A stretch of DNA of 64,000 nt from Neoarius graeffei (lineage: Eukaryota > Chordata > Actinopteri > Siluriformes > Ariidae), in assembly GCF_027579695.1 (NCBI RefSeq), contig NC_083581.1, positions 60,462,200 to 60,526,199 of the forward strand, in the 5' to 3' direction. Numbering within the stretch: position 1 is the first letter of the stretch; each line of letters begins with the position of its first letter. A program made the position numbers and the translations under genes. This document shows, piece after piece, positions 17,201-27,365 of the stretch. Below the pieces are notes generated by a model, which worked only from the letters and a program-made list of their open reading frames with translations, did no database searches and was not told the origin of the DNA.

Positions 17201-19155
17201 TTGACTGGTACTGTATGTGATATATGTCTCCAGTTTTGGTTTTATACTCATCTCATCTCATCTCATCTCATCTCATTATCTCTAGCCGCTTTATCCTGTT
17301 CTACAGGGTCGCAGGCAAGCTGGAGCCTATCCCAGCTGACTACGGGTGAAAGGCGGGGTACACCCTGGACAAGTCGCCAGGTCATCACAGGGCTGACACA
17401 TAGACACAGACAACCATTCACACTCACATTCACACCTACGGTCAATTTAGAGTCACCAGTTAACCTAACCTGCATGTCTTTGGACTGTGGGGGAAACCGG
17501 AGCACCCGGAGGAAACCCACGCGGACATGGGGAGAACATGCAAACTCCGCACAGAAAGGCTCTCGCCGGCCATGGGGCTCAAACCCGGACCTTCTTGCTG
17601 TGAGGCGACAGCGCTAACCACTACACCACCGTGCTGCCTGGTTTTATACTCACATTTGAAATTACACTATGGTTGAATACAATTTATCATGACAAACAGT
17701 TACCAAAATGTACCAAATGGATCGTATGCTATATTAGCATTGTATATTTTTGCATACCCAGATGCCTGAATCACGCTGTTCCCCAGACTGTCCCTATGGG
17801 CACAGGCAACTGCAGATTGGACAACACAAATGCTGTTTCAAGTGCATAGAATGTCCTGCTTCCACTTTCCTCAACAAAACTGGTGAACACACTAACCATA
17901 ATAGTACACATTTTAAGGTATAAGTTAAGAAGACAAACTATAGTTCAGTAAATCACCACCAGATGGTGCTCACTGCCTTGCTTTCAAGTGTGACATTTGC
18001 GATGGATAGCTGTGCAAGGCCATTTTTAAATAATGTACCTCCAGAGCAGTTGGGTGTGTGTGTATGTGTGTATACCAGTTTCTGTTTGTTTTATAAGAAT
18101 GCCAATTTCTGTTTGTTTTATACCAGGCTCTACTAGCTGCCAGCCCTGCAACAAAGATTATTGGTCTCCATCTGGGAGTGAGGACTGTTTACAGAGAACA
18201 GTTCTGTACCTGCGATGGGATGCTCCATTGGCCATTGTTCTCCTGGTTCTTCTGGCACTGACGCTGCTGCTCACCCTGGGCACTGCTCTTATCTTCCTAC
18301 TCAAACTGAACACCCCTGTGGTAAAGTCTGCAGGTGGCAGGACATGTCTGCTGATGTTGTTGGCTCTGACTCTAGCTGCCTGCAGCTCATTGTGCACTTT
18401 CAGCAAGCCCTCTCGAGCATCCTGCCTGTTCAGAAAGTCCTTGTTCATCTTCTGTTTCACTGTCTGCCTGACCTGCATGACTGTCCGTGCCTTCCAGGTG
18501 TGAAAGTTTATTTTGGAAGCCACCAGTCTTGATAAAAGTGTACAGTATTCTGGTTCACAGTTTCCATTCTTGAGTAGAACACACCTGTGCTTTCTCCCTG
18601 CAGGTGGTGTGCATATTCAAGTGGTCTGCAAAGCTTCCCAAGTTCTACGATATCTGGGTCAAAAATCGAGGCCCTGATATCTTCATCGTGGTCACCTCTT
18701 TGGTTGAGCTCCTCATCTTTGTTCTCTGTACAAGCTTAAGTACACCTCTCCCCTCAGCGGACTATGACTTCTATTTTGACAGCATTATATTAGAGTGCAG
18801 TGAAAGTGTGTCTGTGGTGCTTCCACAGTTTCTGTATTTCTTTATACTGACTGTAATATGTTTTTGTTTGAGCTACATGGGTAAAGACCTACCAGCAAAT
18901 TACAGTGAGGCCAAGTGCATTACATTCAGTCTGATGGTCTATATCATCTCTTGGATCACTTTCTTCACCACCTATAGTGTTAACAGAGGAACTTTAGCTA
19001 TGGCCTTGGAGGTGGTTGCCATTCTTTTTAGTGTTCTTGGAGTACTTGGTGGATACTTTTTGCCTAAAGTGTACATCATTTTATTACAACCAAAAAAGAA
19101 TACCACTGCTCACTTTCAAAATTGTATTCAAATGTATACCATGGCTAAACAGTGA
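12399..19155 (+). CDS. Taste receptor type 1 (T1R/TAS1R) family class C GPCR, complete, seven coding exons
   Basis: Exons inferred from GT/AG signals and phase: 12399..12562, 12645..12924, 15527..16285, 16452..16655 (or to 16646), 17762..17882, 18127..18497, 18604..19155; about 813-816 residues, near the usual T1R length of about 840. Order: signal peptide (MGTLLFKTLLLVCFW), Venus-flytrap domain with FPLH, HGYYMAQALRYAVEEIN and GKVWIGSEDW, Cys-rich linker (ESRCSPDC, CCFKCIEC, CQPCNKDYW), then seven membrane segments with TPVVKSAGGRTC, MGKDLPANYSEAKC and LPKVYIILL, ending YTMAKQ. T1Rs form heterodimeric sweet/umami-type receptors in taste cells. Known T1R genes have six coding exons with the 7TM region in one; here an intron (18498..18603) splits it. 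Subtype is open: some segments resemble T1R3 (SFFRTIPSD), the C-terminus resembles T1R2. Introns 2 and 4 hold repeats. The ATG was chosen for its signal peptide. Confidence 0.88.
12925..13910. other. T1R intron 2, left part
   Basis: No gene or recognised repeat was found apart from short A and T runs. Intron 2 as a whole spans 12925..15526. Confidence 0.5.
13911..14626. repeat. Inverted pair of the CCTCCGCCAAGGAGG repeat around a (TA)n core
   Basis: Arm 1 (about 13911..14150) starts CCTCCGCCAAGGAGGTTATG, includes TGATCCGGATCACCTTCTGG and ends TCTGCGCTCTCCGA. Arm 2 (about 14387..14626) is the same unit reversed. The roughly 235-bp spacer holds (TA)n. The unit is itself a widespread animal repeat; here two face each other and form a palindrome of about 240-bp arms within T1R intron 2. 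Confidence 0.85.
14205..14261. repeat. (TA)n microsatellite
   Basis: About 27 TA units in the spacer of the inverted pair. Confidence 0.95.
14826..15012 (-). repeat. DANA-like SINE copy 2, partial
   Basis: Reversed head half only: CCACATGTCTTTGGGAGG through GGAACC-type B box to TGCTAACCATTACACCACTG. The tail half is absent or unrecognisable. It lies in T1R intron 2. Confidence 0.85.
15157..15306. repeat. Imperfect palindrome with about 65-bp arms
   Basis: The left arm (about 15160..15226, with GCAAAGGCAAACTGTAGTAT and CATATTGTGTCAGTGG) is mirrored by the right arm (about 15240..15305, with ATACTGCAGTTTGCCTTTGC). Only about 14 bases lie between. It is probably a MITE. It is in T1R intron 2, about 220 bases before exon 3. 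Confidence 0.8.
16681..17213. mobile_element. Tc1-derived MITE (family M1) copy 1
   Basis: The ends GCACCAGTCGAAAATTTGGA and TCCAAATTTTTTGACTGGTAC are inverted and flanked by TA. The interior has no transposase frame but is shared with 42309..42856 and 49377..50003 (for example CTATTCCACAACTGTAGTAA). It sits in T1R intron 4. Confidence 0.85.
17251..17639 (-). repeat. DANA-like SINE copy 3, GAGAT-tail subfamily
   Basis: Full length and reversed, with a (CATCT)n tail at the left and the head at the right. The 13-bp duplication GGTTTTATACTCA flanks it (17238 and 17640). It is in T1R intron 4. Confidence 0.95.
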
Positions 19156-19279
19156 AACTCCACCTAAAACATATTTAGAAACATCATTTAGAGAAAGTAG
19201 TTATGGCTCCTGAGAGGTGCAGCAGAAAAGCATTTGCCATACAGTCTATATAGACCTTTCTGGGGATTGATAGTTTAAA

Positions 19280-19560
19280 TCCTAATGATGCCGCAGCCAT
19301 CCGTGGCTGGGATCCCAAGAGAGCAAACTTGGCCAATCATTGGCATCTGTGAGCTCATGCATACGGAAGTGGGCAGACAGCGCTTTCCTCCGAGAGTGTT
19401 ATGCCGCTCCTTAATGTTGCATAAGCAGCAGGTAAGCTGGTACCATGTGCCTCGGAGGAAGGCGTGATGGCCTTCACCCTTCCTGGTTCGTAGCTGTTGT
19501 GTGATATGGAGGGAATGGGTGTGGGGGTAGGAATTGGCCAGATCTAGATTGGGGGGGGTT
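19280..19560 (+). repeat. Unclassified SINE-like repeat
   Basis: CATCCGTGGCTGGGATCCC through GCCTCGGAGGAAGGCGTGATG to TAGATTGGGGGGGG has the composition and wording of fish SINE-like repeats known to the annotator. No target duplication was identified. It follows the T1R stop by about 130 bases. Confidence 0.4.
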
Positions 19561-19595
19561 AGTTATATAAAATCCCACTTTAATGGCAGCTAGTC

Positions 19596-19695
<100 letters not shown>

Positions 19696-19733
19696 TTGCA
19701 TATGCTTGATAGTCTAAAGGCAATTTTAATTAA

Positions 19734-19737
<4 letters not shown>

Positions 19738-19809
<72 letters not shown>
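19738..19809. repeat. (TA)n microsatellite
   Basis: About 36 TA units. Confidence 0.95.
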
Positions 19810-19814
<5 letters not shown>

Positions 19815-20964
19815 CATGCTAAAGCTTAATTTAATATATAACAACCATGTGTCCCAAGCTTCACTCCTGGGCATTCATTTTGGGTTTCATTTCAAGTAGT
19901 CTTGAACTAATGTTTCAATATGTACCTACTTTGAATAAAACACCCTGAAACACATTCAATATTTTTACATTGAAATATTTGTCATGTTTATAGGGATTTT
20001 GGTGCTAATTTGTTGGTTGTTGCTGTAATTTTTTTTGTTTTGCTCAAGGTTTGTGGTTGTATGCCGCACTGAGGTCGCAGGAATTCATTGCTAGTGCAGT
20101 TACAATGTTGTTAAATAGGATAAAAATGTCAAACACAAGTGGTGGTGGTCAGGTTATTAGCTCCGAAAAGCAAAAGAGCAACATTTTCATTTGCCATTTT
20201 CCAGCAACATTCAATGTCACATTAATGAGAAATCCAATGAAGTAGTGCATATTATAAATGTTGAACTTGGAGTTCCATAAGTGCAGCTATATGGTGCAGC
20301 AATGTTTGTACACGGTGGTAACTGTAATAACAACTGAAATGGTGACCATCCTTGTGGTTTTCCAGAGAAGACACTTTTTGACATACTCACAATTCAAACA
20401 CGTGAAGCTCCGCTGCAAATGTGTCTCGCATCTGTTTCAAGTCCTGTTTTTTACTGTGCAACAACAGAGTATTCTGCTTCAAAAGAGACATATTTTCTAG
20501 AAAAGAAATCATTTACAACCTCATCATAAGGTGAGTGTTTTTCAGAGAGGACATTTTTGATGGACAAAGGATCCTGTCCGAGGCACTTAGTTTACAATTT
20601 AAAAAAATGTAACTTCCATTAAAATATCTTTCTATTGTGAATGAAAGTATACGTCCCTAAATAAAACCTAGTTAGTGCTAAAAGATGCAATTCTGAATTT
20701 AACTAGTAAAATCTAAGTGTAATAATTAAAGTAGAATTAAATGAAATGACCACAAGGTCAAACCTGAACCTGCATTTGACTCTTACAAACATATTTATAA
20801 AAACTTATAAGAGGCATTACTGCTGTAGGTAGGGCTGGTGTGTCCTTGTAAAATAAGTTATAAGAAACTTCAGCACACACACATGCATATATATACTGGA
20901 CCTAGTTGCAGAAGTTAGTTGATGTTATACAAAAAGACAACAATGATTGTTAAACAGCCCCTAT
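19810..20964. other. Intergenic stretch without recognisable gene
   Basis: AT-rich; no coherent frame or repeat family was recognised. Confidence 0.45.
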
Positions 20965-21042
20965 AGATGACTTGCAACCACATGATCAAAATGTGCTACA
21001 TCACGAGCGTATGCCATGATGGTGAATATACAAAGCAACTAG

Positions 21043-21199
21043 GATGGCAGCCACTGAAAGCGTGTCTGTAAACAATGCTGAATTTTCTCAGTATTACCAC
21101 GATTTGAACAGTCGAGCGAAGATTCGATACGCAGAGAAGATAGATATGTGTGGTTTTGACACGTATTATTTAAAAAAGTCAGACTTTTCTGAAGATTAG
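21043..21199 (+). pseudogene. YqaJ-associated transposon protein N-terminus, relic
   Basis: The open frame from the ATG reads MAATESVSVNNAEFSQYY and continues to a TAG after DFSED. The segment RAKIRYAEKIDMCGFDTYYL aligns by eye with the minus-strand reading at 3977..3660. The downstream homology (EYPDISFYLV) is in another frame, so it is broken. Confidence 0.5.
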
Positions 21200-21578
21200 A
21201 TGCTCCTACTGACCATCGAGTACCCAGATATCTCATTCTATCTGGTTTGGCTGCCGAAGAATCAAGTCTGACTTTGGACAAAACATAGCCCATTTTCTGA
21301 GTGGGTGCCCAGTCTGGATTGTTTCCATCATATGATTTTGCTGGTGCTCCTAGAAGCGAAATGGTAATTAATACACATGTTAAAATTATAACAACTGAGT
21401 GAACCACGACAAGAGAACGTTCATTTAATAGCAAAATTCTAGCAACATGAAATAAAATTCTTCCATGATATTATTGGGAAAGCTTTTGAATTTCACCTGA
21501 GATAAAATGATTACTGCAAACACGAGCTGTTTTGGTTTTAGCCTCTGTTAGATCAGCCCTGCTGATGTTGTTCAACCG

Positions 21579-21717
21579 TGCTCATCTCCTCTCCATACTA
21601 AGCTTTAGAGTTTCCTTGCCCTCTTTCTGAATCATGGACGGAGTTCTAAGAAATTGGAACTTGCCACAGTCACGAGTACTGTTATGACCACAGCCATATA
21701 CAGCACAAAGATATGGC
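21579..21717 (-). pseudogene. THAP-domain N-terminus, relic
   Basis: It reads MPYLCAVYGCGHNS.. with the first C-x4-C pair of a THAP finger, followed by FQFLRTPSMIQK. It stops before any C-x2-H pair. Likely the start of a transposase first exon. Confidence 0.5.
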
Positions 21718-22049
21718 ATAGCTAAAAGAACGCTTAAAGCAGTGGAAAAACAAAGAGAGTTGCGCACGCGTGACTGTGTTTTGTATGGAATGTCGCTTGA
21801 TCCTGCATTTGTATATCCACCAACGTGGCCGACATCCAGGTTTCTATTTTGCTTTGACGTCACTTGCAAGTCAAGGATAGCAGCAGAAAATAAAAATGAG
21901 CTAATACAAATATATAAAACTGTACATATGTACAGTATATGTCAGGTTATACCTGTGTGTAAAGTGCCATTATGTAGCTTTGGACTGAGGAAAGTGAAGA
22001 AACCTGTGCTGACAAGAACAACAAAAGAGAACTTGGAAGAGCTGAATAG

Positions 22050-22457
22050 GGGCATAGTGGGTGGGTGTAGTGTAGGGGCGTGGTGTAGTGGTTAGCACTG
22101 TTGCCTCACAGCAAGAAGGTCCTGGGTTCGAGCCCAGTGGCTGGTGAGGGCCTTTCTGTGTGGAGCTTGGTTTGGATGTTCTCTCCATGTCTGCGTGGGT
22201 TTCCTCCGGGTGCTCCGGTTTCCCCCACAGTCCAAAGACATGCAGGTTAGGCTAATTGGTGGCTCTAAATTGACCGTAGGTGTGAATATGAGCATGAATG
22301 GTTGTCTCTGTGTCAGCCCTGCGATGACCTGGCGACTTGTCCAGGGTGTACCCCGCCTCTCGCCCATAGTCAGCTGGGATAGGCTCCAGCTTGCCTGTGA
22401 CCCTGTAGAACAGGATAAGCGGCTACAGATGATGGATGGATGGATGGATGGATGGAT
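22050..22457 (+). repeat. DANA-like SINE copy 4, GATG-tail subfamily
   Basis: Full length, with GTAGTGGTTAGCACTG head and a (GATG)n tail. The 11-bp duplication GAGCTGAATAG flanks it (22039 and 22458). About 25 extra bases precede the standard head. Confidence 0.95.
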
Positions 22458-22468
22458 GAGCTGAATAG

Positions 22469-23400
22469 ATGAGCTAAGGACAGACTTAAACAATCTAATA
22501 GCTGCCAGGAGGAAGGACCTGTGAAAGTGTTCCCTTTTGGACTGGGACTAAAAGGGTCTGCTGCTCATTGCACTCTGCACAGCACTGACTTCAGCATGAA
22601 GGGGGTGACTGGGTTCAGTCCTGATGACTAAGAGTTTAAAACAAGGACTATTTCCCACTGGCACCACTATAAGCAGGTAGTCAGTTAGCATTGTGGGTAA
22701 TGTAGGAAACTGCCAAAGTGAAAACAGACCAGAAATTTAAACTAAAAAAGACAAGTTCATTACAAATAAAATCTTGTATGACATTGAAGATCATGTGTTA
22801 ATTATAAAGCGAACACGGTAACAGTAAACCAGTTGTCATATGCCTTTGCCTTCCATCAATATAATCATATAGTCTGCATTACCTTATCCATCTCCATTTG
22901 TCACTATATACACACACAAGCATTCAGTTACTTCGAGGCAGATGACAAGATGAAAAGGTTTCATTGTCGAGGATGTCACTGCCACTGACTGCGAAGCGTG
23001 TGAGTAGGCTGACTGGATGTGTTTCCCACACTACTCTGCTATTCAGTGTGTAATATTCTCAGAAGGCTAAAACAATAGACGTGTGCCTGTAGGGACAGGC
23101 TGAACGCAAGACAGCATCTGTGCTTACGCTAGTGCTGCCTGTTTTCGAGTCTGAAATAATGATGTGAGGTGTTATCATTTGTAAGGAAATTAATCCTCAG
23201 ATAATCCATTAACGTAATCATTAAGAGCTAGTTTAGACTTGCTTTCTTATAAGGATGAAGTTTGAACTGAAGTAAAATTTCACTCCTACAAAACCAAATG
23301 TTGAGTTTACAAAAAGGTGTCCAGGTAGTATAGGTCGATAAATGTTCAAACCATTTCATATGAAATGAATTCAGACAATGAATATTTTATTTGAAAAATA
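22469..23400. other. Intergenic stretch before the her gene 3' end
   Basis: No repeat or gene was recognised. Minus-strand AATAAA signals at 23410..23405 and 23391..23386 suit the 3' end of the gene read from 24530 to 23962. Confidence 0.5.
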
Positions 23401-23961
23401 AAATTTTATTAACAGATATAAGAGCTTGCCTATGCAAAAGGAATCACAAAAATATGTTAAAACACAAGATATGTTAAGTAATGTTCACACACACAGACAC
23501 ACAGAGGATTGGATCCTTTATTAAAGGTTCTCTTAAATGTAATTTAATATATTGTGCTGTACTCGTAACACAATGAGAAACATTCTCCAAACCACCAGGA
23601 AATACAACAATTCATAGATCTGATTTGCATATATCATATCAAATAGACTCCACTGGAGTAAACCGTCATTAAATACACAGACATCACAGAAACCATGTAC
23701 AAACCATTTGCTCTAATAGAAGAAAATTAAACTGAGAAAAAAAGATACATGGGGGAAACATTACATTAAGAGCCAAACATCTAAATCTAATAAGGCCATA
23801 GTCTTTAAAGTCTTTCGTCTCACTGACGACAGAAAAAGTACAAGGTTTCGCCCAATCAATATGATGGCAAAACTTAAATCCTGGAAATTAATATCTCCTA
23901 CTTTCTTGAGGGACATGAACACCACTGTTCCTCAGGTTTTGTCAGTCAGTCCTCCATGGTT

Positions 23962-24530
23962 CTACCAGGGCCTCCAGACAGGCCTGCCAGGTTGTTGTTG
24001 ATCAGCATGGTTGTGTTTGGAGCTCTGCACGGATGACCTGGAGCTGAGCTCTGTGCTGGATCTCTGCTGGATCTGTTGGGCCTCCTGGGTAGATTGTCCA
24101 CTGTTGGAGTGGATGTTAAGGAAATGCAGAGACTCTCTCCAGCATTGAGAGTAGCCTTGATTATAGTCTCTCTGAGCCAGTGCTCCTGGAAGCCTCTGCT
24201 GCTGCTTCAGAAAGCTGACGGTCATCTCCAGGATGTCAGCTTTTTCCAGCTTGGTGTTTGGGTCTTGACTGCAAAGCTCCTTCTCCAACAGCTTCTTCAG
24301 CTGATCAATGCAATTGTTGATGCGGTCTCGGCGCATCTTTTCTACCATTGGCTTTCTCAGCTGTAAGTAGAAAAGACAGTGTTTGGTGGAACAAAATTTT
24401 AGTCAGACCACAATAGAGTTTAGGTATAAAATGTACAGCAACTACAAAGAAAAAAATCTACCTTAAATTTGTCCTTATCAGTAAATCTCTGGTGGTCAAA
24501 GGTGGAAAGTATAGTTGAGTGTGGAGCCAT
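23962..24530 (-). CDS. bHLH-Orange repressor, Hes5 / her12-her15 type
   Basis: Exon 1 is 24530..24462 (23 codons, starts MAPHSTILSTFDHQRF, GT donor at 24461). Exon 2 is 24360..23962 (after a TTACAG acceptor), giving about 155 residues. Order: basic region LRKPMVEKMRRDRINN with the Hes-type proline, helix-loop-helix to about residue 70 (KLEKADILEMTV), Orange domain (YNQGYSQCWRESLHFLNIHS), Gln/Ser-rich stretch, and C-terminal WRPW that recruits Groucho/TLE. Such proteins repress neurogenesis genes as direct Notch targets. The MAPHST start recalls zebrafish Her12/Her15; the exact orthologue is not settled. The bHLH through WRPW lies in one exon. A TATA box and an RBPJ-type site precede it. All key residues are present, so it looks functional. 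Confidence 0.9.
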
Positions 24531-24595
24531 GTTAATCACTGTCTCTTCCTGAGCTACAAAGTTAGTTTTGGGACTGTATGAGGGCCAGTGCCCTG

Positions 24596-24603
24596 TATTT
24601 ATA
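24596..24603 (-). promoter_or_regulatory. TATA box of the her12/15-like gene
   Basis: TATAAATA on the minus strand, 66 bases upstream of the ATG. Confidence 0.7.
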
Positions 24604-24650
24604 GTAGGCTATTTCCATTACAAAGCCATGTGGCTTGTGCTGGATTACTT

Positions 24651-24658
24651 TTCCCACA
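24651..24658 (-). promoter_or_regulatory. Su(H)/RBPJ-type site
   Basis: TGTGGGAA on the minus strand matches the YRTGDGAA consensus, about 120 bases upstream of the ATG. Less perfect CTTGGGAA and TCTGGGAA sites lie further upstream (about 24748 and 24803). Notch input is typical for this family. Confidence 0.6.
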
Positions 24659-25118
24659 CTCCAAGAGCAGAGGGTTGGATCATCACAACAATAGGGGACA
24701 TTCACTTTGTGGTTAGCCGGCTGCTTGTTTTCTGCCCGGTGAAAGTTTCCCAAGGTATCAGAAGAGTGCCGCTGTTATTATCAGAACTTTCTTATAAGCT
24801 CTGGGAAAGTTTCAGCGCTAGAAGACATTTGGCGGTTTTGCTTTTCATGAGGAGGAATATCTGATTATTTTGAAGATTTCTGAATATTCTGTGCAGTCTA
24901 TGTTGGGGCACATATATATAATTAAAGGATAAAAACAATAATTTTGTTCCTGACCAGACGTAAAGTTTTAGATCTCTTTTTAAACAGCTCATAACTCAAT
25001 GGCTTGAATTCTACTGCAATTTTTCTGTCTGTGTGCATAATGCTCATGGGCTAGTGTACAATACTTCCATTAGTACAGTACAATAATGTTCAACATTTAA
25101 ATATTTAAAGTGATCATG

Positions 25119-25121
<3 letters not shown>

Positions 25122-25149
<28 letters not shown>
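25122..25149. repeat. (GA)n microsatellite
   Basis: About 14 GA units. Confidence 0.9.
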
Positions 25150-25152
<3 letters not shown>

Positions 25153-25470
25153 AATTTTCTTTTCATGTCCTACAGGTTAACACTAATGCCAGTGTGCTTA
25201 AAGGAGATACGCAGAACCATGGCCTCACTTTTTGTTTATAAATGCCTTGAGACCTCAAGAATGGCACAGGAATAGTTTTAAGCGTTAACAATAAATCTAA
25301 TATAGTAATTTTTATGAGTAAAATGATTCATATAGGTAGCGGTCTGAGTGAATGACCTTGACATCTGTGACGTCACCGCAGGAAGTCTATCTGTCTCATC
25401 GCCATTTCCGCTATACTAAAACCAGAGCTGACTGCAACTTCGATCCTCCATTTTGAGCCAATTTATCGCC

Positions 25471-25854
25471 ATGCCATGTAGATGTGTTGCTGGTGAGTGC
25501 AGCAACATGACAGAAGGTGGATTTACATTGCAGTCATGGCCCAAGAATGTTCAAACTGCAAAGATTTGGACGCATTTTGCAAGAAGTTCACGGGCACATT
25601 GGGCGGCTATGAAGTGGTCCCTCCTCTGCTCTGCACATTTTACTGAAGACTCGTACGAGACCTCTGATCTGTTGAGGAGCGTTGGCTATAAGCCTGTATT
25701 GAAAGAGGGTGCAGTACCAACAGTTAAAGGAAAAGAAAACTACAAGAAAAGGAAAGCAAGTTCAGTTGCACCAGTTCTCCCAGAGTGTGAGCTGAGGGTT
25801 ATTGCTAAAACCCGGGATGGAACGGGATGTGACATATTATCACTTGGGCAGTGA
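25471..25854 (+). CDS. THAP-domain protein of a DNA transposon, 127 residues
   Basis: It starts MPCRCVAGECSNMTEGG, placed at the ATG that gives the typical THAP N-terminus with C-x4-C. It continues with WPKNVQTAKIWTHFARSSR and LLCSAHFTEDSYE (the C-x2-H pair), and reaches the AVPTV motif that closes THAP fingers. All four zinc ligands are present. After a basic stretch (KENYKKRKASS) the frame ends at 25854 without any catalytic domain. The frame sits inside a transposon with clear inverted ends, so it is element-encoded, not a host THAP gene. It may be expressed as a bare DNA-binding domain; that is inference. Confidence 0.7.
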   Translation: MPCRCVAGECSNMTEGGFTLQSWPKNVQTAKIWTHFARSSRAHWAAMKWSLLCSAHFTEDSYETSDLLRSVGYKPVLKEGAVPTVKGKENYKKRKASSVAPVLPECELRVIAKTRDGTGCDILSLGQ

Positions 25855-26483
25855 CCTCCCCACGGTTGATGCTAAAACCAGTGACGTCCCGTCCTGGGTT
25901 TTAGTAATTGCCTGAGCTGAGCAGTAATGGCGGAGTACTCAGTATGGAGAAAATGGAGAATGAGTGGAGCAGCTGTCTGATTTTTCCACTGGATATGCTT
26001 GCCTCAGCAGCAATATCTTGCCCTTATGTGGAAGAAGCGAATGTACGGAGAATTGAACGAACAACTGAAAGTCAGATTGTTTCAAAACAATCGGCCACAA
26101 GGTCGGCCTTCAAGAAGCGAGAACACAGACTGGTAAGCTCTGACTCTCACTTAGATACAAAACAACAAAAACAACACTCGTTGCTTACCTGCATTTAGAT
26201 TAATACATGCAACTTGTATTGTGTATTTAAGTTAGCGGTATAAGATTATTTAATTTGCTTCAGAATGTGATTGTCTCAGTTCATCTGATTATTTAATTAG
26301 CCTTTTACATTTTATCAGTGAAAATGCATGCACGTACATGTATGTTGCATACATTATAACACCTATCCTGTTTTAATGAGAGTCAACCCACAATCAATGA
26401 AGTCAAATCAGTCTTAGTTGAGCAAGTCGGTAACGGTATTTCTTACTTTCACCATAAATTTTTATTTATATGACTTTGGTCTG

Positions 26484-26859
26484 GGGTGGCATGGTGGTGT
26501 AGTGGTTAGTGCTGTCACCTCACAGCAAGAAGGTCCGGGTTCGAGCCCCGTGCCCGGCGAGGGCCTTTCTGTGCGGAGTTTGCATGTTCTCCCCATGTCC
26601 GCGTGGGTTTCCTCCGGGTGCTCCGGTTTCCCCCACAGTCCAAAGACATGCAGGTTAGGTTAACTGGTGGCTCTAAATTGACCGTAGGTGTGAGTGTGAA
26701 TGGTTGTCTGTGTCTATGTGTCAGCCCTGTGATGACCTGGCGACTTGTCCAGGGTGTACCCCGCCTTTCGCCCGTAGTCAGCTGGGATAGGCTCCAGCTT
26801 GCCTGCGACCCTGTAGAACAGGATAAAGCGGCTAGAGATAATGAGATGAGATGAGATGA
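26484..26859 (+). repeat. DANA-like SINE copy 5, GAGAT-tail subfamily
   Basis: Full length inside the THAP transposon. The 12-bp duplication GACTTTGGTCTG flanks it (26472 and 26860). Confidence 0.95.
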
Positions 26860-27365
26860 GACTTTGGTCTGTAGCTGTAAAAGGCCTCGGCCTTAAAACC
26901 GGTTCCTGTAGTGACGCCATGCACTCAGGGCTGGCTGGCTCAGTGGGGCAACTCAAATGCCAACTTTGCATTCAATTTTAACTCTCAAAAATATATATTT
27001 TTATTCCCATTTATGTAGCATACAAGAGTCAAGGATGGACATACTATCCACTCAGAAATTTATTTAAAAATAAAGGCTCTGCGTATCTCCTTTATCTTTT
27101 TTTTCCTGCCTAAAACATTTTCCTAACCATAGCGTAAATTTATAACCATATCTGTTATTTTGACCTACCTTGAAAGAAGATCCTCCCAGTGTAAATATGT
27201 GAAATATTATAGATAAAAACAAACCAAAAATATGTGCATTCCTCAGTGTTTAAGGTGGTGATACATTATTATGGGCTGTTTCATAATCATGGTTGTCTTT
27301 TAGAATAACACCAACTAACTCCTGCAAATAGGTCCTGTGTGTGTGTGTATGTGTGTGTGTATATA

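Larger units (their letters stand above)
20965..21880. mobile_element. THAP/YqaJ-type DNA transposon relic 2
   Basis: It has the same convergent layout as the element at 2520. A plus-strand YqaJ-associated N-terminus (ATG 21043) contains RAKIRYAEKIDMCGFDTYYL, then out of frame EYPDISFYLVW. A minus-strand THAP start (ATG 21717) reads MPYLCAVYGCGHNSTRDCGK. The outer ends are only weakly defined: GACTTGCAA near 20969 and its complement near 21868. Boundaries are approximate. Confidence 0.5.
25201..27092 (+). mobile_element. THAP-bearing DNA transposon with AAGGAGATACGCAGA inverted ends
   Basis: The left end AAGGAGATACGCAGAACC and the right end GGCTCTGCGTATCTCCTT are inverted with one mismatch, each flanked by TA. 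Inside is an open THAP-domain frame (25471..25854), a second frame fragment (about 25945..26198) and a later SINE insertion. The transposase catalytic part is not present, so it is probably an internally deleted copy. The superfamily is uncertain. Confidence 0.7.

Noticed and set aside
20051-20500. Short plus-strand frames after the T1R gene
   Set aside because: No motif, AT-rich, overlapping alternatives; likely chance.
22076-22140. tRNA gene at SINE heads (A and B boxes)
   Set aside because: The heads are followed by a SINE body and tail, are repeated many times, and no full cloverleaf with acceptor pairing was seen.
25908-26198. Second frame downstream of the THAP gene as a host gene
   Set aside because: It lies inside the transposon's inverted ends; at most a later piece of the element's own gene.
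26483-26861. Open frames of 80-150 codons on both strands inside the DANA-like SINEs (also at 22092..22493, 48990..49436, 60310..60814 and others)
   Set aside because: The same peptides recur in every SINE copy in both directions; the SINE is pol III derived and non-coding.
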